DNA from: Rhodococcus_G sp042879035
Lineage (GTDB): Bacteria > Actinomycetota > Actinomycetes > Mycobacteriales > Mycobacteriaceae
Assembly: GCF_042879035.1 (NCBI RefSeq)
Contig: NZ_JBIAOU010000007.1
Location: 62,001 to 126,000 of the forward strand
Length of the DNA: 64,000 nt
Direction of reading: 5' to 3'
Made by a program: the position numbers and the translations under genes. A model generated the notes under the pieces. The model ran no database searches, was not told where the DNA came from, and saw nothing but the letters and a program-made list of their open reading frames with translations. Of the stretch, positions 39,577 through 47,600 are shown in pieces (the first letter of the stretch is position 1; each line of letters opens with the position of its first letter).

Positions 39577-42500
39577 TGTCCGACGCCCTGACAGCCACCG
39601 CACCAGCCACCGCCGAACCGGAACCGGTCGATCTGCGGGCTCGGTACCGGACCGCGCGGCTGGTCGCGATCGTCACCGGTCTGCTCGGGTTCCTGCTCGC
39701 GATCGCCACCCCGCTGCTGCCGATCACGCAGACCACGGCGAGCCTGAGCTGGCCGCAGTCCGGGGGTGTCGCGGACGTCGAGGCACCGCTCGTCGCGCAG
39801 GTGCCGATCGACCTGCAGGCCACCATCCCGTGTCGCCTGGTCGGCGAGCTGCCCGCGTCCGGCGGGCTGCTGCTCGCGACCGCGCCGCCGCAGGGCACCG
39901 GCGCCCCGCTCAACGCGATGTTCGTCCGCGTCACCGACTCCAGCGTCGACGTCCTCGACCGCAACGTCGTGGTCGCGTCCGCACCGCGTGACGAGGTCGA
40001 GGCCGGCGGTTGCTCGGCGATCACCATCGTCTCCGACATCGACCGGACCACCGCCACGTTCGAGGGCCTGTCCGTGGACGGCGCTCCCGTCGACGGCACA
40101 CTGACCGGCGACCTGCGACCCCAGGTCGTCGGCGTGTTCACCGACCTCGACGCCGACCCGACCGGTGAACTGTCGCTGACCGCGAACATCGACTCCCGGT
40201 TCTCGTCGTCGCCGACCCTGCTGAAGCTGACGGCGATGGTGCTGGCCGCCCTGATGACGATCAGTTCCCTGGTCGCGCTGCACCGTCTCGACGGCATCGA
40301 CGGCCGCACCCACCGCCGGTTCTTCCCGTCGCACTGGTGGCGGGTGCGTCCCCTGGACGGACTCGTCGTCGGCGTCCTCGTGCTGTGGCACTTCGTCGGC
40401 GCCAACACCTCCGACGACGGGTACCTGCTGACGATGGCCCGGGTGTCCGAGGTCTCCGGTTACATGGCCAACTACTTCCGCTGGTTCGGTGTCCCGGAGG
40501 CGCCGTTCGGGTGGTACTACGACGTCCTCGCCGCCCTCGCGAAGGTCTCCACCGCGAGCCCGTGGATGCGGCTCCCCGCGCTGATCGCCGGCATCCTGTG
40601 CTGGCTGGTGATCAGCCGCGAGGTGATCCCGCGGCTCGGCCGCGCGGTCCGGCTGAACCAGGCCGCGGTGTGGACGGGCGCGCTGGTGTTCCTCGCCTTC
40701 TGGCTGCCCTACAACAACGGCCTGCGGCCCGAACCGATCGTCGCGCTCGGCGCGCTGCTGACGTGGTGCTCCGTCGAACGCGCCATCGCCACCGGACGCC
40801 TCCTGCCCGCCGCCGCGGCGATCATGATCGCCGCGTTCTCGCTCGGGGCCGCCCCGACCGGACTGATGTGCGTGGCCGCCCTCCTCGCCGGTGCCCGGCC
40901 GATGATCCGGATCGTCGTCCGCAGGCACCGCGCCGTCGGCACCCTGCCCCTGGTCGCGCCACTGCTCGCCTCCGGCGCGATCGTGCTGGTCGCGGTGTTC
41001 GCCGACCAGACGCTCGCCGGTGTCCGCGAGGCCACCCGGGTGCGCACCCTGATCGGCCCGAACATGCACTGGTACGAGGAGTTCCTCCGCTACTACTACC
41101 TGTTCGTGCAGACCGTCGACGGGTCCGTCGCCCGCCGGTTCGCGTTCCTGGTGATGGTGCTGTGTCTGTTCACCACCCTGTTCGTCCTGCTGCGCCGCAA
41201 GCGGGTGCCCGGCGCCGCCGTCGGCCCGTCGTGGCGTCTGCTCGGCGTGGTCTTCGGCACCGTCTTCTTCATGATGTTCAACCCGACCAAGTGGACCCAC
41301 CACTTCGGTGCGTACGCGGGCATCGCCGGATCCCTCGCCGCGCTGACCGCCGTCGCGGTGTCGGCGACCGCACTGCGGTCGCGGCGCAACCGCACCATGT
41401 TCGCCGCCGGACTCCTGCTCGTCCTGGCCTTCTCGTTCTCCGGAATCAACGGCTGGTGGTACGTCTCGAGCTACGGCATCCCGTGGTTCGACAAGACCAT
41501 CTCCCTGGCCGGCATCCAGGTCAACACGGTGATGCTCGCGCTGTTCCTGGTCGCCGTCGTCCTCGTCGGCTGGCAGTTCTTCCGCGAGGACTTCATCGGC
41601 AAGGAGATCACGGCGTCCGGCCCCCGAGGTCGACGCATCAAGGCCCTCGCCGCGATGCCGCTGACCGTCGTCGCGGCGATGATGGTGCTGTTCGAGGTGC
41701 TGTCCCTGGTCAAGGGCGCCGTCTCGCAGTACCCGGCGTACTCGCTGGCCCGCTCCAACGTCGACGCCGTCACCGGATCCCCGTGCGGCCTCGCCGACGA
41801 CGTGCTCGCCGAAACCGACGTGAACGCCGGACGGCTCCAGCCGATCGCCACCCCCGGAGCCGATCCGGCCGACCCGCTCGCCGGAGTCGACGCCACCGGG
41901 TTCAGCCCGAACGGCGTCCCCTCCGACCTGTCCGCCGACTACACCGAGATCAAACCGGGCCAGGCGAACACCGACAGCCAGTCCATCGGATCGTCCTTCG
42001 CGACCGGAGCCGACGCGGGCACCGAGGGCGGCACCGGCGACCTCGGCGTCAACGGCTCGACCGTGAAGCTGCCGTTCGGCCTCGACCCGGCCACCACCCC
42101 CGTCCTCGGCAGCTACCAGGAGGGCGTGCAGGAGCCCGCGCTGCTGACGTCGAGCTGGTACCAGCTGCCTGCGCGCAGTGACCAGACCCCGCTCGTGGTG
42201 ATCTCCGCCGCCGGCCGCATCTGGTCGGAGAGCAAGGACGGCGAGGTCACCTACGGGCAGTCCCTGCGCCTCGAGTACGGCCGGCGTGCCGCCGACGGCA
42301 CCGTCACCCTCCTCGGCAGCTACCTGCCCAAGGACATCGGCCCCGCACCGTCGTGGCGGAACCTGCGAATCCCGCTCGACGAACTGCCCGACGGCGTCGA
42401 CGCCGTCCGGGTCACCGCCAACGACCCGAACCTCACCGGCGACCAGTGGCTGGCGTTCACCCCGCCGCGGGTGCCGCAGCTGCAGACCCTCAACGACTAC

Positions 42501-42869
42501 GTCGGCTCCGAGCAGCCCGTTCTGCTGGACTGGGCCGTCGGCCTGCAGTTCCCCTGCCAGCGTCCGTTCGACCACCGGTACGGGGTCGCCGAGGTCCCCG
42601 GCTACCGCATCCTGCCCGACCGCCCGCTGGCCGTCAGCTCCACCGACACCTGGCAGGCCGCCGAGAACGGCGGACCCCTCGGCTGGACCGAGATGCTGGC
42701 CGAATCCTCCACCGTCCCGACCTATCTGCGCGACGACTGGGGTCGCGACTGGGGCGCCCTGGAGCGGTACACCCCCTACTACCCCGACGCCACCGCCGCG
42801 ACCGTCGACACCACCGAGGTCACCCGCTCCGGCCTGTGGAGCCCCGGCATGATGCGCGTCTACCCGTAG
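39576..42869 (+). CDS. embB: Arabinosyltransferase, EmbB-like
   Basis: A 1,097-residue paralogue of the preceding gene with the same layout. The active loop is GANTSDDGYLLTMARVSEVS, with Asp280 as the expected base and Met287 at the ethambutol hot-spot position. The central segment (GARPMIRIVVRRHRAVGTLP, VFADQTLAGVREATRVRTLIGP, YYYLFVQTVDGS, VLLRRKRVPG) resembles mycobacterial EmbB more than EmbC or EmbA, which is the basis for the symbol (recalled, not aligned). No embA lies between or after the two copies. The C-terminal binding domain ends VTRSGLWSPGMMRVYP. The start GTG fits a TACCAT -10 8 nt upstream. It is followed by a 23-bp hairpin. Confidence 0.87.
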   Translation: MSDALTATAPATAEPEPVDLRARYRTARLVAIVTGLLGFLLAIATPLLPITQTTASLSWPQSGGVADVEAPLVAQVPIDLQATIPCRLVGELPASGGLLLATAPPQGTGAPLNAMFVRVTDSSVDVLDRNVVVASAPRDEVEAGGCSAITIVSDIDRTTATFEGLSVDGAPVDGTLTGDLRPQVVGVFTDLDADPTGELSLTANIDSRFSSSPTLLKLTAMVLAALMTISSLVALHRLDGIDGRTHRRFFPSHWWRVRPLDGLVVGVLVLWHFVGANTSDDGYLLTMARVSEVSGYMANYFRWFGVPEAPFGWYYDVLAALAKVSTASPWMRLPALIAGILCWLVISREVIPRLGRAVRLNQAAVWTGALVFLAFWLPYNNGLRPEPIVALGALLTWCSVERAIATGRLLPAAAAIMIAAFSLGAAPTGLMCVAALLAGARPMIRIVVRRHRAVGTLPLVAPLLASGAIVLVAVFADQTLAGVREATRVRTLIGPNMHWYEEFLRYYYLFVQTVDGSVARRFAFLVMVLCLFTTLFVLLRRKRVPGAAVGPSWRLLGVVFGTVFFMMFNPTKWTHHFGAYAGIAGSLAALTAVAVSATALRSRRNRTMFAAGLLLVLAFSFSGINGWWYVSSYGIPWFDKTISLAGIQVNTVMLALFLVAVVLVGWQFFREDFIGKEITASGPRGRRIKALAAMPLTVVAAMMVLFEVLSLVKGAVSQYPAYSLARSNVDAVTGSPCGLADDVLAETDVNAGRLQPIATPGADPADPLAGVDATGFSPNGVPSDLSADYTEIKPGQANTDSQSIGSSFATGADAGTEGGTGDLGVNGSTVKLPFGLDPATTPVLGSYQEGVQEPALLTSSWYQLPARSDQTPLVVISAAGRIWSESKDGEVTYGQSLRLEYGRRAADGTVTLLGSYLPKDIGPAPSWRNLRIPLDELPDGVDAVRVTANDPNLTGDQWLAFTPPRVPQLQTLNDYVGSEQPVLLDWAVGLQFPCQRPFDHRYGVAEVPGYRILPDRPLAVSSTDTWQAAENGGPLGWTEMLAESSTVPTYLRDDWGRDWGALERYTPYYPDATAATVDTTEVTRSGLWSPGMMRVYP

Positions 42870-42886
42870 CCGCCCACCCCTCCTCC

Positions 42887-42937
42887 GGCTGAAGGGCACC
42901 TTCGTACGGTTCATCCGTACGAAGGCGCCCTTCAGCC
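42887..42937. repeat. Long-stem hairpin, family copy 2
   Basis: Arms 42887-42909 and 42915-42937 pair over 23 bp with one mismatch; loop TTCAT. The arm GGCTGAAGGGCACC is shared with copy 3 at 43009. It likely terminates embB. Confidence 0.8.
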
Positions 42938-42945
42938 GTCGAACG

Positions 42946-43000
42946 CACCGCGAGCCGAACACCTACCGCGAGCCCCACCGCGAGCCGAACACCTACCGCG
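42946..43000. repeat. Two 25-bp direct repeats between paired hairpins
   Basis: An identical 25-mer beginning CACCGCGAGCCGAACACCTA occurs at 42946-42970 and 42976-43000 (30-bp period). It lies exactly between two related hairpins. No gene is present. Confidence 0.85.
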
Positions 43001-43008
43001 CACCGAAT

Positions 43009-43059
43009 GGCTGAAGGGCACCCTCATGCGGTTCAACCGCATGAAGGTGCCCTTCAGCC
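43009..43059. repeat. Long-stem hairpin, family copy 3
   Basis: Arms 43009-43031 and 43037-43059 pair over 23 bp with one mismatch; loop TTCAA. It ends 14 bp before the accD4 stop and probably terminates the mycolate operon from the other side. Confidence 0.8.
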
Positions 43060-43073
43060 GGAGTGAGCGGCCG

Positions 43074-44618
43074 TCAGAACGGCAGCAGGTGATGCTTGCG
43101 GGGGTTCTGGTAGACCGTCTTGTCGCGCAGGAGGGTCAGCGCCTTGCGGATCTCGAGGCGGGTCGTCGACGGGTCGATGACGGCGTCGATGTAGCCGCGC
43201 TCGGCCGCGATGTAGGGCGTCGCGACGTGTTCGTTGTAGAAGTTGATCAGCTCCCGGCGCACGGCCGCGGCGTTCTCACCGGCCGCCTCGATCTGCCTGC
43301 GACCGATGATGTTGACCGCGCCCTCGGCACCCATGACGGCGATGCGGGCGGTGGGCCACGCCAGGTTCACGTCGGCCCCGAGCTGCTTGGACCCCATCAC
43401 CGCGTAGCCGCCGCCGTACGACTTGCGCACCACGACAGTGACCTTCGGGACCGTCGCCTCGACGTACGAGAACAGGAACCGGCCGCCGCGCTTGATGACG
43501 CCGATCTTCTCCTGCTCGACGCCGACGAGGAAGCCGGGGGTGTCGACGACGAACACCAACGGGAGGTTGTATGCGTTGCAGATGCGGACGAAGTGCGCGG
43601 CCTTGTCCGACGCCGCGGCGTCCAGCGCACCGGACAGGTGCAGCGGCTGGTTCGCGACCACACCGACGGGACGACCGTCGACGCGCGCGAACCCGGTGAT
43701 GACGTTCTGCGCGGTCTGGCTGCGGACCTCGTGGAAGTCGCCGTCGTCGAAGATCTTGAGCAGGATGTCGTGCATGTCGTAGCCGGCGTTGTCGGCGTCG
43801 GGCATGAACGTGTCGAGTTCGAGGTCGTCGGGTGTGATCTCCGGTTCGAGGCCGGGATTGATGATCGGCGGCGTCTCGGTGCAGCTCGAGGGCATGTAGC
43901 TCAGGTACTGCCGCACCCACTCGAACGCGGCCTTCTCGTCCGGTGCGACGTGGTGGATGTTGCCGTACTCGACCTGGTTGCGGGCGCCGCCGAGTTCGTC
44001 GAGGCTCACGTCCTCACCGGTGACGGACTTGATAACGTCCGGGCCGGTGACGAACATGTACGACTCCTCGGTCGCGACCACGACGTCGGTGTTGATCGGG
44101 GCGTAGACGGCACCGCCCGCGTTCTTGCCGAGGATGACCGAGATCTGTGGGCACATGCCCGACAGCGGCTCCTGCCGACGACCCATCTCCGCGTACCAGG
44201 CGAGGGACGTGACGGCGTCCTGGATGCGGGCGCCCGCGGACTCGTTGATGCCGACGACGGGGCAGCCGATCTTGATGGCCAGGTCTCCGATGGCCGCGAC
44301 CTTGCGGCCGAAGATCTCGCCGGCTGCGCCGCCGAAGACGGTCTGGTCGTGCGCGAACACGCACACGGGACGGCCGTCGACGAGGCCGTGGCCGGTGACG
44401 ACGCCGTCGCCGTACGGGTTCGACGGGTCACCGGGCTGACGCGCGAGTTGACCGGTCTCGACGAAGGTGCCGGGGTCGAGCAGCATGTCGATGCGCTCGC
44501 GCGGCGTCGGCAGGCCCTTCTCCTTGCGACGCGCGATTGCCTTCGGGTTGCCGGGGGCTTTCGCCGCCTCCAGCTTCTCCTTGAGGTCCGCCAGCTTGTC
44601 CGCGGTGGTGCTGCTCAC
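43074..44618 (-). CDS. accD4: Acyl-CoA carboxylase carboxyltransferase (beta) subunit
   Basis: A 514-residue carboxyltransferase. With a biotinylated alpha subunit it carboxylates a long-chain acyl-CoA, giving the alpha-carboxyl extender used by Pks13. The acyl-CoA-binding half has FGGAAGEIFGRKVAAIGDLA and GINESAGARIQDAV (oxyanion loop); the biotin half has FVVDTPGFLVGVEQE and RKSYGGGYAVMG. Its place immediately after pks13 and its length identify AccD4 among the paralogues. The start is GTG at 44618, directly after the pks13 stop (TGA-GTG), so it is translationally coupled as last gene of fadD32-pks13-accD4. Confidence 0.93.
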   Translation of the reverse strand: MSSTTADKLADLKEKLEAAKAPGNPKAIARRKEKGLPTPRERIDMLLDPGTFVETGQLARQPGDPSNPYGDGVVTGHGLVDGRPVCVFAHDQTVFGGAAGEIFGRKVAAIGDLAIKIGCPVVGINESAGARIQDAVTSLAWYAEMGRRQEPLSGMCPQISVILGKNAGGAVYAPINTDVVVATEESYMFVTGPDVIKSVTGEDVSLDELGGARNQVEYGNIHHVAPDEKAAFEWVRQYLSYMPSSCTETPPIINPGLEPEITPDDLELDTFMPDADNAGYDMHDILLKIFDDGDFHEVRSQTAQNVITGFARVDGRPVGVVANQPLHLSGALDAAASDKAAHFVRICNAYNLPLVFVVDTPGFLVGVEQEKIGVIKRGGRFLFSYVEATVPKVTVVVRKSYGGGYAVMGSKQLGADVNLAWPTARIAVMGAEGAVNIIGRRQIEAAGENAAAVRRELINFYNEHVATPYIAAERGYIDAVIDPSTTRLEIRKALTLLRDKTVYQNPRKHHLLPF

Positions 44619-47600
44619 TCAGTTGCTCCGGTTCTCGGCCTCGATGGCGGCCAGCTTCTCGGTCAGGTCGGCCCCCACCTTCGCGATGTACGGTTCGTCG
44701 ACGACCTGGATGTGGTCGCCGCCGACGTGGATGATCTCGAGGTTCGCCACGGCCTTCCCCCAGCCGCCGTCGGGCGCGCGTGTCGCGAACGCGGGTTCGA
44801 GCGCGATCGCGTCGTCGTGGTACTTGTCGGCCATGTACAGCACGACGTCGCCGTCGTAGCTGTCGACCTTCGCGGTCTGCAGTGCCCGGTTGTCGAGCCA
44901 GGACGTGCGCTGGTGCTCGATGATTCCGCCGGGGATCTGCGCACCGCTGACCTTGAGCAGATCCATCAGGATGGTGATCTGCTCCTCGTCGGTCGCGGCG
45001 GCCGCCAGCCGGTCGTAGGGCAGCGGGGCGTCGACGTTGTAGGTCTTCTTCGCGAATGCCGCGTACCGCTGCCAGCGCTTCTTGATCTCGTCGGGGGTGT
45101 CCTCGACCTCTTCGCCCGCCATGACGGTGTCGATCAGGCCGACGATCCGGACGTCCTTGCCCTCCGCACGCAGCAGCTTGGCCACCGCGTAGGAGAGGAC
45201 GCCGCCGAGCGACCATCCGTACAGCACGTACGGGCCGTCGCCCTGGATCTCCTTGATCAGCGGCAGGTACTCGCGGGCGCGGACCTCGATCGGTCCCTCG
45301 GTGCGCTCGAAACCGTACATCGGGGTGCCCGCCGGCAGTCGGCGCAGCAGCGGCTCGTAGGCGACCGTCGATCCACCGGCCGGGTGGAACACGAAAACCG
45401 GTACGGCGGAGGATCCTTCGGGACGAGCGCGCAGGGCACGCACCAGACCCTCGATCTTGCCCGCATCCTCGAGGTGCGGACGTACCCGTTCCGCGAGCTG
45501 CTCGATCGTCTCCGAGTCGAGAACGTCGTCGAAGGTGATCTCGCCGCCCGCCCGCTCGGTCAGCCGGGCCGCGAGCTTCTCGGCCGTGTCGTCGTCGAGG
45601 ACGGGCAGGATGGTGAAGATGCCCTTCGCGGACTTCCCGGTCACCACCGCCCAGGTCGCGAACGCGAGCCGCTCGGCGGCGTCGCGCGGCGGGACGTTGA
45701 TCTCCCCGTCAGAGGATCCCTCGTCGCCCTCGACGAGGAGGCGTTCGGCTTCCGCGACCGGGCTGGTGGTCTCCCCGTCGAGCGTGGAATCGACTGCAGC
45801 GGAAGGCTTCTCGACCTCGGCGCCCTCGGCCCGCTGGGCCGCCTCCTTCTCGGCGCGCTGCTGCGCGGCGAGCGCCTCGACCTCTTCCCGGTTCTCGATC
45901 GCGTAGCGCAGGTACTTCTCGACCTCGCGCAGGTTCGCGTCCCGCACGGCCTGCAACTGCAGCTGCGGGATGTCGAACTCGTACTCGACGCGGTTCTTGA
46001 TCCGCACCGCCATCAGCGAGTCGAGTCCCAGTTCGATCAGCGGGATCTCGGCGGGCAGGTCCTCGGGTGCGTAGCCCATCGACTCGGCGACGATCAGCGC
46101 GAGCCGGTCCTCCATCGTCTGGGTGCCGTTCGGATCCCACTTGTCGCCGAAGGATTCGACGACCTCGGGCAGCTCCTCCATCGGCGAGCTGGAACGCGTG
46201 ACCGGCTCGGCGACAACGAGTTCCGGCAACGCCTCGCCGGACGACACGACCGCGTCGAGCAGCAGCGTGAACGTGCCGAGCTGCGGCCCGTTCCCCGTTG
46301 CCGCAGGCTTCGAGTGCACCTGCAGCGCACCGCCACCGGGGTGCGGGGCGAGGGTGGTGGTCAGTGTTCCCGACTTCGGGAGGTCGCCGTGGGCGATCGC
46401 CGCGGTCAGGGTCACGTCCGAGAGCACCTGCGCGGCAGCGGAAGTCGCGAGCCCGTTCAGGTCGGTGACGGCCGACGCCGCGACCTCCCACACGTGCCTG
46501 CCGTCGGGCAGCGCCACGTGCGCGCCGGGCGCCCGGGTCGCACCGGACGCCGAAACCTGGATGTCGAGCCAGTGCTCCTTGCGCTGGAACGCGGTGCGCG
46601 GCGGGTTCGCATAGCCGCCCGCGGGCAGCACCGAGGACAGGTCCACCGGCTGACCGTGCACGTACAGCTGCGCGAGCGCGGTGAGGACGCCGACCTCCTC
46701 GTCCTCCTTGCGCTTGAGGGTCGGGATCAGCTGCGCGTCGTGGACGCCCGCGTCGAAGACGGTGGCGGCCACCGACATCAGCGTCGCGGGGTTCGGTGCC
46801 AGCTCGACGAACGTGGTGTGGCCGGCGTCGACGGCCATGCGCACCGCGTTGGTGAAGTAGACGCTGTGCCGCATCCCCTTGGTCCAGTACTCGACCGGGT
46901 GGATCGGTTCGTGACCCGCGCGGTAGAAGGTCTCCTTGTCGACCGACGAGTACAGCCCGACCTTCAGTGTGTGCGGCTCGATGCCCGCCAGCTCCGCGGC
47001 GAATTCGCCGAGGATCGGATCGACCTGCGAGGTGTGGCTCGCGCCCTTGGTCTGCAGGATGCGACCGAGCTTCTCCTCCGCCTCGGCGCGCGCGACGATC
47101 GCCTCGACCTCGGGCTGCGGCCCGCCGATGACGGTGTGCGTCGGTGCCGCGTACACGCAGACCTCGAGGTGCGGGAAGTCGCCGAGGACGGACTCGATCT
47201 CGGCGGCCGAGTACTCGACGAGCGCCATGAGCCGGATGTCGTCGCCGGACAGGGTCGCCTCGGCCTCCCCCATCAGCCGCGAGCGGGCGGTGATGACCCG
47301 GACGGCGTCCTCGAGTGAGAGACCACCGGTGACGTACGCCGCGGCGGCCTCGCCCATCGAGTGGCCGACGGCGGCCGACGGCTCGGCGCCGTGGTGGCGC
47401 AGCAGCGCGGCCAGGCCGATCTGGATGGTGAAGATGCCGACCTGCGAGGTCTCGACGTCGTAGTCGATCGAGTCGTCGACGAACTTCTCGGCCATCTTGT
47501 AGCCGGACTCGTACTCGATCAGCTCGTCGACCTCGTCGACGGCGGCCCGGAACACCGCGTTGTTCAGGTACAGCTGCTTGGCCATCTTGCGATGCTGCGA

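Noticed and set aside
39570..42962. A 1,130-codon minus-strand open frame opposite embB
   Set aside because: Composition is Gly/Arg/Glu/His/Gln repeats typical of antisense frames; the sense strand carries all Emb motifs.
43026..47318. A 1,430-codon plus-strand open frame opposite accD4 and the pks13 3' half
   Set aside because: Same reason: low-complexity Arg/Val/Asp/Gly composition and full overlap with strongly supported genes.
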